From Selenomonadaceae bacterium (lineage in GTDB: Bacteria; Bacillota; Negativicutes; Selenomonadales; Selenomonadaceae), in NCBI GenBank assembly GCA_016280345.1, contig JAEEGN010000005.1:1-18691 (forward strand): a DNA stretch of 18,691 bases. Direction: 5' to 3'. Position numbers and translations under genes: made by a program. Positions 1 to 8,112 of the stretch are shown one piece after another. Each line of letters begins with the position of its first letter. Position 1 is the stretch's first letter. The notes beneath the pieces were generated by a model. The model made no database searches. It had not been told where the DNA came from and saw only the letters and a program-made list of their open reading frames with translations.

Positions 1-978
1 CGGAATCCCTACCGTTTCCTCGGGATCGAAGCCGGTGGCGATGACGGTGACGCGGATCGTATCGCCCAGCGTATCGTCGATGGCCGCGCCGAAGATGATA
101 TTGGCGTCGGCGTGCGCCGCTTCCTGGATCGTCGTCATGGCTTCGTTGACGTCAAAGATGCTGACTTTCTCCGCCGAACCGGTGACGTTGAGCAGGACGC
201 CTTTCGCGCCCTGGATTGAAGTCTCCAGCAACGGGGAATTGATGGCGTTCTGCGCCGCCAGGACGGCGGCGTTCTCGCCGGAGCCCTCGCCGATGCCCAT
301 GAGGGCAGAACCGGCGCTGGACATAATCGACTGCACGTCGGCGAAGTCGAGGTTGATGAGGCCGGGCACGGCAATCAGGTCGGAAATGCCCTGCACGCCC
401 TGATGCAGGACGTTGTCCGCGATGCGGAAGGCCTCCATCATCGGCGTCCGCTTGTCAACGATCTGCAGCAGCTTGTCGTTGGGAATGGTGATGATGGTAT
501 CGACCTGCTGCTTGAGGTTCTCGATGCCGCCTTCGGCGTTCACCATGCGGCGTTTGCCCTCGAATTTGAAGGGCTTCGTCACGACGGCCACGGTCAGCGC
601 TCCCGACTCCCGGGCGCAGGCTGCCACCACCGGCGCCGCGCCGGTGCCGGTGCCGCCGCCCATGCCGGCGGTGATGAAGACCATGTCGGCGCCCTGCAGG
701 GCGTCCAGCAGATCATCCCGGCTTTCCTCCGCGGCCTTGCCGCCAATCTCCGGCTTGGCCCCCGCGCCCAGACCGCGGGTCAGCTTCGCGCCGATCTGGA
801 TGCGTTTCGGCGCCAGCGAATGCAGAAGAGCCTGGGAATCCGTATTGACGGCGATGAACTCGACGCCCTTGAGCCCGGCTGAAATCATCCGGTTGATGGC
901 GTTGCTGCCGCCGCCGCCCACCCCGACCACTTTGATCCGGGCGAACTCCTCCATTGCCGTATCGTCCAATTCAATCAC
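1..978 (-). CDS. ftsZ: Cell division protein FtsZ (3' end beyond window)
   Basis: FtsZ is the tubulin-like GTPase that polymerises into the Z ring and recruits the divisome. The window holds the first 326 codons; the end of the GTPase domain and the C-terminal tail lie outside. Visible motifs are the nucleotide-binding GGGGSN (residues 21-26), the tubulin signature GGGTGTG (107-113) and the T7 loop NLDFAD (209-214), whose two aspartates complete the GTPase site of the next subunit. The start is a GTG with a GGAGG Shine-Dalgarno 8 bases upstream; an ATG eight codons later has no ribosome site. The gene follows sbp after a 158-base gap that may contain its own promoter. ftsA, which normally precedes ftsZ in Bacillus, is missing. 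Identification is secure. Confidence 0.97.
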   Translation of the reverse strand, partial: MIELDDTAMEEFARIKVVGVGGGGSNAINRMISAGLKGVEFIAVNTDSQALLHSLAPKRIQIGAKLTRGLGAGAKPEIGGKAAEESRDDLLDALQGADMVFITAGMGGGTGTGAAPVVAACARESGALTVAVVTKPFKFEGKRRMVNAEGGIENLKQQVDTIITIPNDKLLQIVDKRTPMMEAFRIADNVLHQGVQGISDLIAVPGLINLDFADVQSIMSSAGSALMGIGEGSGENAAVLAAQNAINSPLLETSIQGAKGVLLNVTGSAEKVSIFDVNEAMTTIQEAAHADANIIFGAAIDDTLGDTIRVTVIATGFDPEETVGIP

Positions 979-1054
979 GATAAAAACCTCCAAGCCTTAC
1001 AATATCCAAAGCATAATGAGATATGCGCCCCAGTTTTTCCTAATATACCCTCCT

Positions 1055-1075
1055 ATTGTACCATCGTTCCGTCAA
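1055..1075 (-). promoter_or_regulatory. Possible ftsZ promoter (extended -10)
   Basis: In the sbp-ftsZ gap the minus strand reads TGGTACAAT (-10 TACAAT at 1055-1060), matching the extended -10 pattern TGnTAnAAT. A TTGACG lies at 1070-1075, but its 9-base spacing is too short for a normal -35, so the call rests on the extended -10. The predicted start site would leave a leader of about 70 bases before the ftsZ GTG. Confidence 0.4.
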
Positions 1076-1136
1076 TTTTGCTACAAAAAATTTCAGAACG
1101 GCCCCGAAAAGCGAAATCCCTTCTCCGGACCGGCCT

Positions 1137-1472
1137 TCAGCCATGCTTCCTGAAGAAGTAGCGGCGGATGATGGCGAGGTTCTGGAAAATCCGCAGGCCG
1201 AACGCCAGCAAGGCGACGTAATAGAGGTCGATGCCCAGATGGTCGCCCACGTAGACCAGGAACACCGCCAGCAGGGCGTTGGTGAAAAAGCCCGAAATGA
1301 AGATGGTATTGTCGAATTTCTCCTCCATCGCCGCCCGGAAGCCGCCAAAAACGGAGTCCAGCGAGGCCAGCAGCGCCACGGAGAAGAGCTTGGCGTAGGC
1401 GACCGGCACGGCAATGGGCGCGAAGGCCCCCAGGACGGCGCCGATGGCCAGACTCAGCAAGGCATAACTCAT
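1137..1472 (-). CDS. sbp: Small basic protein Sbp (DUF1290 family membrane protein)
   Basis: This 111-residue, highly hydrophobic protein has about three to four predicted membrane segments (roughly residues 5-22, 27-45, 56-76 and 80-98) and a basic tail (IIRRYFFRKHG). It matches the Sbp/DUF1290 family by length, composition and position: in Bacillus subtilis sbp sits between the ylxW/ylxX genes and ftsA-ftsZ. Its biochemical role is not established. The ATG at 1472 overlaps the upstream DUF881 stop codon by four bases (ATGA), implying translational coupling, and a GGAGG lies just upstream. Only ftsZ follows it here. Confidence 0.9.
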   Translation of the reverse strand: MSYALLSLAIGAVLGAFAPIAVPVAYAKLFSVALLASLDSVFGGFRAAMEEKFDNTIFISGFFTNALLAVFLVYVGDHLGIDLYYVALLAFGLRIFQNLAIIRRYFFRKHG

Positions 1473-2173
1473 GAGGACGCCTCCTCGGCCGGCCGGGCGT
1501 ACTGATAAGTGCCGATTCCCTTGTAGGCGGGCACCGTCACGCTTTCCGAAGCCTGTATCTCCAACTGGATGCCCCAGACCTGCAGCGTCTCCATGACGCC
1601 GCCGCGCATCCGCAGCGAGTTCTCCAGCGTCTGAACGTCGCCGATGGCGCGTATCTCATAGGGCGGCGCGGAACGGACGTTGTTGACGGAAAGCGTCGGC
1701 CCGGCGCACCGGATTTCCGAGGTCGCCACCAGCCGCTGACCGTTGACGGAGATCGCCTCGGCGCCCGCCGCCCGCAGCTCGTTGATAACCTTCAGCAGAT
1801 CGTCGTCGTGGATGATGTAGAGGTTCTGGTTGTCGCCGGCCTTCGACGCGATCTTGCTGTCGTCGATGGTGACGATGACCCCCGGCCCCGTCAGCGCCAC
1901 CTGGCCGCTGCGCAGGCGCAGCTCCTGGATCGTCTGCTGGCTGGAGGGCTCGGCCGTCCTTTTCGCCGCCGCTTCTTCCAGCTTCGCCACTTGCTCCTGC
2001 AGGGCGTCCCGCTCTTTCTCGGTCTGCAGCAGACGGGCGGACAATTCCTCGGTTCTCTGGTAAGGGAGCGAGGAACGCTGATCCATGGCGATGCGGAACT
2101 GCATGGTCAGCATGAAGCCCAGCACCATGCAGACGAAGGAAATCGATATCTGGCTTCGCCGCAGAGATGACAT
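1469..2173 (-). CDS. DUF881 family protein (YlxW/YlxX-like)
   Basis: Predicted 234-residue protein with one N-terminal membrane segment (about 9-26), a coiled-coil-like stretch rich in Glu, Lys and Leu (about 38-72), and a C-terminal DUF881 domain (about 77-225) containing the family-like segments LTGPGVIVTIDD and ELRAAGAEAISVNGQR. Such proteins sit beside divIB in Firmicutes division clusters. They are membrane-anchored with most of the chain outside, and their exact function is unknown. B. subtilis carries two paralogues (ylxW and ylxX); here there is only one. I chose the ATG at 2173, which precedes the membrane segment and has an AGAAAGAAG-like ribosome site. An upstream in-frame ATG at 2248 lacks a ribosome site and would overlap ftsQ. 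Confidence 0.88.
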   Translation of the reverse strand: MSSLRRSQISISFVCMVLGFMLTMQFRIAMDQRSSLPYQRTEELSARLLQTEKERDALQEQVAKLEEAAAKRTAEPSSQQTIQELRLRSGQVALTGPGVIVTIDDSKIASKAGDNQNLYIIHDDDLLKVINELRAAGAEAISVNGQRLVATSEIRCAGPTLSVNNVRSAPPYEIRAIGDVQTLENSLRMRGGVMETLQVWGIQLEIQASESVTVPAYKGIGTYQYARPAEEASS

Positions 2174-2231
2174 AACGCAAACGCTTCTTTCTGTAGGAAT
2201 GTTTCCCGGACCGGTACGCCGCCCGCCGCGC

Positions 2232-3014
2232 CTACTGGCGCAGTCCAATGACCGGCTGGGCGTAGGTCAGGTCGATGTAGTCGATGGCGTGTTTCGTGGT
2301 GCGCAGTTCCTCGATGAAGTCCTGCGTGACCTTGGCTTTTTCCTCCAGGCGCTCCGGCTCCAGGGCGCCGACGCGGATCACCGAAGCGTTGTGCGTCCGG
2401 GCGACGACGTGGCCCGGGTCGTCCAGCGCCACCTCGGTGATCTGGGCCAGCCCCTCCGGGCGGAGGTACGAGAGATAGCGCAGGACCGCCTCCACCTGGG
2501 GCTGGTCCACCCGGTCGCCGATATACCGCTCCCGGGCGCTGACGCCGGTCAGCAGCGGGATGCCTTTCGTCTCCCGCCCGGTATGGGCATTGAGGATGAT
2601 CCCCTGCCGGTCCAGGTCGAGGAAGCCGAACTCGAAAGCGACCATGGCGACGGGACGCCGCTCCTCCACCTCGATCATGATGCCGTTGGGAAAGACGCGG
2701 CGGACACTGGCCTGCTCGATGCGCAGGTCCTTCATCAGCGTGTGGGAGGCGTCGGCGGTATTCACTTTCATCAGATGCTGCCCGCGGTAGATGCCGGCGA
2801 CGCTGGCAATCCGGCAGATGTCATCGGAGGAGACGTAGCTGTTGCCGACCACCGTCACGGAATGGACCTGGAAAACCGGCAGGTAGAAAAACGCCGCGGC
2901 CAGGGCGACCACCGTTCCCAGGAAAAGCAAACCCTGGGAGAGCCAATGCCATTTCCGCCTGTCGGCTGCCGGCGAAGGGCGCGGCATTTCCTGCGCCTCT
3001 TTTTCTTCCGTCAC
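2232..3014 (-). CDS. ftsQ: Cell division protein FtsQ/DivIB
   Basis: Bitopic divisome protein of 260 residues that in other bacteria forms the FtsQ-FtsL-FtsB (DivIB-FtsL-DivIC) complex regulating septal peptidoglycan synthesis. There is a short cytoplasmic tail (1-25), one membrane helix (about 26-45) and a POTRA domain (about 49-119, starting FQVHSVTVVGNSYVS and ending IEVEERRPVA), followed by the beta-rich FtsQ domain. Translation starts at GTG 3014 behind a very strong AAAGGAGG site. It lies 39 bases after ddl, as in many clusters where ddl or murB precedes ftsQ. FtsL is encoded in the same cluster; a DivIC/FtsB partner is not in the window. Confidence 0.93.
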   Translation of the reverse strand: MTEEKEAQEMPRPSPAADRRKWHWLSQGLLFLGTVVALAAAFFYLPVFQVHSVTVVGNSYVSSDDICRIASVAGIYRGQHLMKVNTADASHTLMKDLRIEQASVRRVFPNGIMIEVEERRPVAMVAFEFGFLDLDRQGIILNAHTGRETKGIPLLTGVSARERYIGDRVDQPQVEAVLRYLSYLRPEGLAQITEVALDDPGHVVARTHNASVIRVGALEPERLEEKAKVTQDFIEELRTTKHAIDYIDLTYAQPVIGLRQ

Positions 3015-3053
3015 AGTTGCCGCCTCCTTTCACCGTTTTCTCCCGAAAAAAAA

Positions 3054-3992
3054 TCAGACCTTGAAGCCCGCCATCGCCAGCAGGCGCAAGCAAAGCTCCG
3101 GGAACTCGACGCCCATGGCCCGCCCCGCGTCGGGCACAAGCGAAGTGCCCGTCATGCCGGGCACGGTATTGACGTCGATGACGTAAGGGACCCCGTCCTC
3201 CGAGATCATCATATCCATTCTCGCCACGCCGCGGCAGCCGCAGACGCGGAAGGTGTCGAGGGCAATCTGCCGGGCCCGCTCCGCCACCTTTTCCTCCAGC
3301 CGCGCCGGAATGATGTGCTGCGACGCCCCCACGGTGTATTTGCTGCTGTAGTCGTAGCGGCCGGAGGACGTCGTGATCTCGATGATGGGAAAGCATTCCG
3401 CCTTTTCCCCGTCGCCCCAGACGGCGACCGTGACCTCCATGCCCGGGATGAATTCCTCCACCAGAATCTCATCGCCATAGAGGAAGGCTTCGTCGATGGC
3501 CCCGGCGAGGTCTTCTTTCTTTTCCACGATGACGACGCCGATGCTGGAGCCCTGCGACGCCGCCTTGACGACCACCGGCAGGGAGAACTCCGAGGCGATG
3601 ACGGCGGCGAGATTCTGCTGCCGCTGGAAGGATTGGTAGGAGCAGGCCCGCGGCGTCGAGATGCCGGCGCCGAGAAATACCCGTTTCGCCATCACTTTGT
3701 CCATCGTCATGGCCGACGCCAGTACCCCCGAGCCCGTGTAGGGAATCCCCAGGAGTTCCAGCACCGCCTGCAGCCGTCCGTCCTCGCCGAAAGCGCCGTG
3801 GACGGCGTTGAACACGATGGCCGGCGCCGCCGCCTGGATATCCGCCGCGAACCGCGCCGGGACGAGGTCCAAGCCCGTCGCGTCGAGGCCGCGGGAATGG
3901 AGCGCCTTCAGGACGGCGTCCCCCGTCCGCCGGGAGACTTCCGCCTCCGAGGACGGACCGCCCATGACGACGACGATTTTCCGATTCTTCAT
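3054..3992 (-). CDS. ddl: D-alanine--D-alanine ligase
   Basis: ATP-grasp ligase (312 residues) that joins two D-alanines to make the dipeptide MurF adds to the peptidoglycan precursor. Visible features: N-terminal MGGPSSEAEVS with the substrate-binding Glu (E16, equivalent to E. coli DdlB E15), the Ser loop QGSSIG (148-152), SSKY (216-219) whose Tyr corresponds to DdlB Y216 and predicts D-Ala-D-Ala rather than D-Ala-D-lactate synthesis, RMD (258-260), and VIDVNTVPGMT at the metal site. The residue equivalent to DdlB E270 appears to be Asp (D273), a conservative change. The ATG overlaps the murC stop by four bases (ATGA), so the two are probably translationally coupled. Confidence 0.96.
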   Translation of the reverse strand: MKNRKIVVVMGGPSSEAEVSRRTGDAVLKALHSRGLDATGLDLVPARFAADIQAAAPAIVFNAVHGAFGEDGRLQAVLELLGIPYTGSGVLASAMTMDKVMAKRVFLGAGISTPRACSYQSFQRQQNLAAVIASEFSLPVVVKAASQGSSIGVVIVEKKEDLAGAIDEAFLYGDEILVEEFIPGMEVTVAVWGDGEKAECFPIIEITTSSGRYDYSSKYTVGASQHIIPARLEEKVAERARQIALDTFRVCGCRGVARMDMMISEDGVPYVIDVNTVPGMTGTSLVPDAGRAMGVEFPELCLRLLAMAGFKV

Positions 3993-5374
3993 TCCGATAC
4001 TCCTTTTCCGAGGCGCTGCGCCAGTTCCTCGCCGGTCCGCCAGATGTCGCCGGCGCCCATGGTGATGACGAGATCGCCGGGCCGCACGATGGTTTCCAGA
4101 TAGGGGGCGATATGGGCCCGTTCCTTGATGTAGGTGGCGTCCTGGCCGGTCTCCTCCTCCACGGCGGCGAAGATCGTCTCGCCGCTGATGCCGGGCAGGG
4201 GCTCCTCCCCGGCGGAATAGACGTCCGTCAGCAGCAGGACGTCCGCCGCCCGGAACGAAGCGCCGAACTCCTTCGCCAGGAGCTTCGTCCGGCTGAAGCG
4301 GTGAGGCTGGAAGACGCAGACCAGGCGCTTCGGGTTCGTCTCCCGGGCCGCGGCCAGCGTCGCTTTGATTTCGCTGGGATGGTGGCCGTAATCGTCAACG
4401 ATCCAGACGCCGCCGATATGCGCTTTCGTCTCGAAGCGGCGCTTGGCCCCGTGGAATCCGTCCAGGCCGGCCGCCGCCTCCTCTACCGTCAGCCCGCAGA
4501 GCACGCCGGTCACCACGGTGGCCAGCGCGTCCAGCACGTTGTGGCGCCCCGGGATATGCAGGACCACGTGGCCGAGGTTTTCCCCCGCGTGGATGACGTC
4601 GAAGGCGACGCCGGTTCCCGCGGGCTCGACGTTCGCCGCCCGATAGTCGGCCGGATGGTCGATGGCGTAGGAGACGACCTGGCGCTCCACCTGGCCGGCA
4701 ATCTCGCGGATGTTCTCGTTGTCGAAGCAGAGGACCGCCCGCCCGGTGGCCGGGTCGAGGTTCTCGATGAAGGAGCGGAAGGCCTGCTTGATGTTCTCCA
4801 CCGTCCCGTAGTGGTCGAGGTGGTCGTCCTCCACGTTCGTCACCACGGCGATCTGCGGCTTCAGCTTCAGGAAGGAGCCGTCGCTCTCGTCGGCCTCCGA
4901 CACCAGCCAGGCGCCTTTCCCGAGGCGAGCGTTGCCGCCGAGGTAGTCCACCTCGCCGCCGATGACGATGGTCGGGTCCAGTCCCCCGTGCTCAAGCACC
5001 AGGCCGATCATGGAGGTCGTGGTGGTCTTGCCGTGGGCACCGGCCACGGCGATGCCGCGGGCGGCGTTCAGCAGGGCCGCGTTGACGTCAGAGCGGTGCA
5101 GGCGCTTGAGGCCCAGCGCCTTTGCCGCCACCACCTCGGGATTGTTGGCGGGAATGGCCGACGAAACCACCACCGCCTCGGCGCCGTTTACGTTCTCGGC
5201 CCGATGGCCGAGGAAGATGCGGGCGCCGTGTTCCTGAAGCTGCCGGGCTATCGGGGAATCCTTCAGATCGGAGCCGGAAACCGCGTAGCCTTTGTCCAGC
5301 AGGATGCGGGCCAGGGCGCTCATGCCGACGCCGCCGATGCCGACGAAATGGATTTTATGGATATCCTCCAGCAT
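3989..5374 (-). CDS. murC: UDP-N-acetylmuramate--L-alanine ligase MurC
   Basis: Cytoplasmic ATP-dependent ligase that adds L-alanine to UDP-MurNAc, the first amino acid of the stem peptide. The 461-residue chain starts MLEDIHKIHFVGIGGVGMS, the UDP-binding Rossmann motif of MurC. The ATP P-loop GAHGKTTT is at 112-119, followed by the Mur-family segments SEADESDGSF (159-168) and NVEDDHLDHYG (180-190). The ATG at 5374 is preferred because a long purine-rich site (AAGGGAGAAGG) sits just upstream and the protein then begins like its relatives; an in-frame ATG at 5407 would add 11 unlikely residues. It lies 61 bases after murG and overlaps ddl by four bases. No murB follows, unlike in many Firmicutes. 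Confidence 0.97.
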   Translation of the reverse strand: MLEDIHKIHFVGIGGVGMSALARILLDKGYAVSGSDLKDSPIARQLQEHGARIFLGHRAENVNGAEAVVVSSAIPANNPEVVAAKALGLKRLHRSDVNAALLNAARGIAVAGAHGKTTTTSMIGLVLEHGGLDPTIVIGGEVDYLGGNARLGKGAWLVSEADESDGSFLKLKPQIAVVTNVEDDHLDHYGTVENIKQAFRSFIENLDPATGRAVLCFDNENIREIAGQVERQVVSYAIDHPADYRAANVEPAGTGVAFDVIHAGENLGHVVLHIPGRHNVLDALATVVTGVLCGLTVEEAAAGLDGFHGAKRRFETKAHIGGVWIVDDYGHHPSEIKATLAAARETNPKRLVCVFQPHRFSRTKLLAKEFGASFRAADVLLLTDVYSAGEEPLPGISGETIFAAVEEETGQDATYIKERAHIAPYLETIVRPGDLVITMGAGDIWRTGEELAQRLGKGVSE

Positions 5375-5435
5375 ACTGCCTTCTCCCTTTCTCATGAACC
5401 GGAACAAAAAACGTATCGTATTTCGTGAGAGTTCC

Positions 5436-6548
5436 TTACGCTTTGCGAACCATCTGCAAAGCCAAATCGGCGATTTCCTCCGCCGCCTGCGGACGTCCCA
5501 GCGCCCGGCTCGCCTCCGCCATCCGCCGCAGCGTGCCGTCGTCTTCCAACAGCTCGGACAGCAGCCGCAAAAGGCTTTCCGCCCCGAGATCGCGGTCGAG
5601 GATCATCCGCGCCGCCCCCGCCGCTTCCACAGCCCGGGCGTTGTGCTCCTGATGATTGGCGGCGGCGTAGGGATACGGAATCAAAATGGACGGCACGCCG
5701 CGGGCGGTGAGTTCGGCGATGCCGATGGCCCCGGCCCGGAACACCGCCAGGTCGGCGCAGGCCAGCGCCTGCGGCATATCGTAAAGATAGGGGCGCAGGA
5801 ACAGGTTGCCCGCCGCCTCCCAATTTATGCCGGCTGCCGTGAGCTCCGCCAGCGTATCCTCATAGCCGTCGCTCCCGGTCACGTGCAGGATCTGCACCCC
5901 CGGCCGGCCGGCGTAGTGTGCCAGCACGCCGGTCATCGCCCGGTTGATGCTGCGGGCTCCGCGGCTGCCGCCGGAGACCAGGATGGTCTTTTTTCCCGGG
6001 TCCAGCCCGAAGGCCGCCAGCCCTTCCTCCCGCCGCGCTTCCATGACCTCGCGGCGGATGGGGTTCCCGGTGAACACCGTCTTCTGTTTCGGGAAGACCG
6101 CCAGCGCTTCCCGCGTGCCCGCCGCGATGCGGCTCACGAAGCGCGACAGCAGCTTATTGGTGATGCCGGGAACGGTATTCTGCTCCTGCACCAGGGACGG
6201 CACCCGGAGCAGGCTGGCCGCCAGCAGGATCGGGCCGCAGACGTAGCCGCCGGTGCCGATGGCGATATCGGGGCGGAATTCCCGCACGATCCGCAGGGAC
6301 TTCAGCACGCCGCCGAAGGCTTTGGCCCCCCGCGCCAGATTGGCGGGCGACAGGCTGCGCTTGAAGCCGCTGATCTCCACCGTGGTGAAGGGAATCCCTT
6401 CCCGGGGAACGATGTCCGCTTCCAGCCCCGCCCGCGTCCCGACGTAAAGGAACCGGGCCTCCGGTACTTTCCTCCCGATGGTTCGGATCAGCGTGAGGGC
6501 CGGGTAGATGTGCCCTCCCGTGCCGCCGCCGGATACAATGACGCGCAA
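5436..6548 (-). CDS. murG: UDP-GlcNAc:lipid I N-acetylglucosaminyltransferase MurG
   Basis: Membrane-associated GT-B glycosyltransferase of 370 residues that adds GlcNAc to lipid I, producing lipid II at the inner face of the membrane. The N-terminal glycine-rich loop GGGTGGHIYPAL (7-18) is the MurG hallmark. GTGGYVCGP, VQEQNTVPGITNK (commonly HEQN in proteobacteria), GGSRGARSIN and the C-terminal donor-binding segment IPYPYAAANHQEHNA follow in the expected order. Translation begins at a TTG only 12 bases after the murD stop, with an AAGGGG ribosome site overlapping the murD end. No ftsW/spoVE lies between murD and murG, where it often occurs. Confidence 0.97.
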   Translation of the reverse strand: MRVIVSGGGTGGHIYPALTLIRTIGRKVPEARFLYVGTRAGLEADIVPREGIPFTTVEISGFKRSLSPANLARGAKAFGGVLKSLRIVREFRPDIAIGTGGYVCGPILLAASLLRVPSLVQEQNTVPGITNKLLSRFVSRIAAGTREALAVFPKQKTVFTGNPIRREVMEARREEGLAAFGLDPGKKTILVSGGSRGARSINRAMTGVLAHYAGRPGVQILHVTGSDGYEDTLAELTAAGINWEAAGNLFLRPYLYDMPQALACADLAVFRAGAIGIAELTARGVPSILIPYPYAAANHQEHNARAVEAAGAARMILDRDLGAESLLRLLSELLEDDGTLRRMAEASRALGRPQAAEEIADLALQMVRKA

Positions 6549-6560
6549 TGCCAGGACCCC

Positions 6561-7940
6561 TTATGCCATAGTGTCTTTCAGCGCTTTCACGAGATTCTTG
6601 AAAACCCGGCCCCGTTCCTCGAAGCCGCTGAACATATCAAAGCTGGCGCAGGCCGGGGACAGCAGCACGGTCTGGGGCGGCTTGGCCAGGGCGTGGGCAA
6701 TCTCCACCGCCTTTTCCATCGAGTAGCCGGCCTCACGGATGTCCGTCGTCGGGAAGCCGTTCCTGATGGCCGCCTCCTTGAAGCGGGCCGCCGCGTCGCC
6801 GACGAGGATCAGCTTGGTGCAACGCTGTTTCACCAGCTGCATGAACTCCGTCAAATCGGTCATCTTGTCGTCGCCGCCGGCGATCAGGACCACCGGCTCT
6901 CCGGGGAAGCTCTCCAGCGCCTTGATGGCCGAATCGGTATTCGTCGCCTTGGAATCGTTGTAATACATGACGCCGTCCACCATGCGGACCGGCTCGATGC
7001 GGTGCTCCACGCCGGGAAAATCATGGAGGACGGCCGCGATCTTCTCCGGCTGCGCCCCCGCCAGGAAGGCCATGGCGCTGGCCGCCAGCGCGTTCTCGAC
7101 GTTATGGCCGCCCTTGATGCGAAGCTGCCGGGCCGGCAGGATGGCGTGCGTCTTGCCCTGCCAGCGCATGACGAGCTGCCCGTCCTCCAGGAACGCGCCC
7201 TCCTCCAGCGCCTCCCGGCGGCTGAAGAAGCAGACCTTCGCCTTCGCCCGCTCCGCCATGCCGCGGGTATGCGGGTCGTCATAGTTCAGGATCAGGAAAT
7301 CCTCCGCCGTCTGCTGGGCGAAGATTTTCTCCTTCATCTGCTGATAGACTTCCAGAGAGCCGTGGCGCACGACGTGGTCGGGCGTCACGTTGAGGATGGC
7401 CGCCGCCCGGGGATGGAAGTGCTGCGTCGCCTCCATCTGGTAGCTGGAAATCTCCGCCACGAGGCAGCCCTCGCTGCCCACCCGGAGCGCCTCCTCGCAG
7501 AGGGGGACGCCGATATTGCCGCCCATGCCAACCACCGGATAGACCGTCTCCATCAGCTGCCCCAGCAGCGTCGTGGTGGTCGTCTTCCCGTTGGTGCCGG
7601 TGACGGCGTAGATGGGGGCCCTGGCCAGCCGGTAAGCGAGCTCCACCTCGCTCCCCACCGGAATCTGCCGCTGCCGTGCCGCCTGGACCAGGGGAATCTT
7701 CACCGGCACCGCCGGCGAAAGGATGACGCGGGTTACGCCGTCCAGCTGCGATTCGTCCTGGGGCCCCAGCGCCAGCCCGATTCCCAGTGCCCGCAGCTCG
7801 CTGAGGTCCTGCGGGATTTCCTTTTCGGTCTTGGCATCGCTGAGAACCACTTCCGCCCCGAAGCTACGGGCTGCCTTCGCCGCCGCGATGCCGCTGATGC
7901 CGGCGCCGACGACAAGAATCTTTTCCTCGTTCCACTCCAA
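6561..7940 (-). CDS. murD: UDP-MurNAc-L-alanine--D-glutamate ligase MurD
   Basis: Cytoplasmic Mur ligase adding D-glutamate to UDP-MurNAc-L-Ala. An N-terminal Rossmann segment (ILVVGAGISGIAAAK) precedes the P-loop TGTNGKTTTTT (about 114-124) and NVTPDHVVRHGS. The Lys in EKIF (about 205) fits the carbamylated lysine of MurD. Many relatives have DHLDRH where this protein has DHVVRH. Start choice: the sequence TAAGGAAGTGA is an almost perfect Shine-Dalgarno and places the TTG at 7940 at ideal distance. A GTG at 7949 (three codons longer) lies inside that site and is less likely. The gene opens a transcription unit with its own promoter at 8084-8112. Confidence 0.96.
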   Translation of the reverse strand: MEWNEEKILVVGAGISGIAAAKAARSFGAEVVLSDAKTEKEIPQDLSELRALGIGLALGPQDESQLDGVTRVILSPAVPVKIPLVQAARQRQIPVGSEVELAYRLARAPIYAVTGTNGKTTTTTLLGQLMETVYPVVGMGGNIGVPLCEEALRVGSEGCLVAEISSYQMEATQHFHPRAAAILNVTPDHVVRHGSLEVYQQMKEKIFAQQTAEDFLILNYDDPHTRGMAERAKAKVCFFSRREALEEGAFLEDGQLVMRWQGKTHAILPARQLRIKGGHNVENALAASAMAFLAGAQPEKIAAVLHDFPGVEHRIEPVRMVDGVMYYNDSKATNTDSAIKALESFPGEPVVLIAGGDDKMTDLTEFMQLVKQRCTKLILVGDAAARFKEAAIRNGFPTTDIREAGYSMEKAVEIAHALAKPPQTVLLSPACASFDMFSGFEERGRVFKNLVKALKDTMA

Positions 7941-8032
7941 CCGACTCACTTCCTTAAATCAACCCATGATTCGCCGCCAAACGCCGCGGCGTCGCATACC
8001 AAACCCGGTCCGAAACCCGCGCCGCCGCCGCG

Positions 8033-8070
8033 AAACAAAAAGCCGCCGCGATCCAGCCATCGCTGCCGGC
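8033..8070 (-). terminator. Terminator-like hairpin in murD leader
   Basis: On the minus strand GCCG...GCGA pairs with TCGC...CGGC around an 8-base loop (8042-8070), with one mismatch and one bulge, and is followed by TTTTTGTTT (8033-8041). It has the form of an intrinsic terminator. It lies a few bases downstream of the start site expected from the promoter at 8084-8112, so it could stop readthrough from mraY, attenuate murD transcription, or both. The pairing was worked out by eye only. Confidence 0.5.
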
Positions 8071-8083
8071 TACGGATTCCGTG

Positions 8084-8112
8084 ATTGTATCATACTTTCT
8101 TCCCAATTTCAA
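8084..8112 (-). promoter_or_regulatory. Promoter for the murD-ftsZ segment
   Basis: The minus strand shows TTGAAA (8107-8112), a 17-base spacer and TACAAT (8084-8089) preceded by TGA, giving an extended -10 (TGnTACAAT). This is close to the sigma-A consensus with optimal spacing. The -35 overlaps the mraY stop codon. Predicted transcription starts near 8077, leaving a leader of about 135 bases before murD that contains the hairpin at 8033-8070. Confidence 0.75.

Noticed and set aside
3046..3053. Run of eight T residues on the minus strand right after the ddl stop
   Set aside because: No stable stem precedes it and ftsQ follows with a strong ribosome site, so it is not called a terminator.
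2085..4103. 672-codon open frame on the plus strand
   Set aside because: Antisense to ftsQ and ddl, with the same low-complexity composition and no ribosome site or domain.
5292..8084. 930-codon open frame on the plus strand
   Set aside because: It runs antisense to murC, murG and murD, whose motifs are unmistakable. Its translation is Arg/His/Gly-rich with no recognisable domain, the usual artefact of high-GC third positions.
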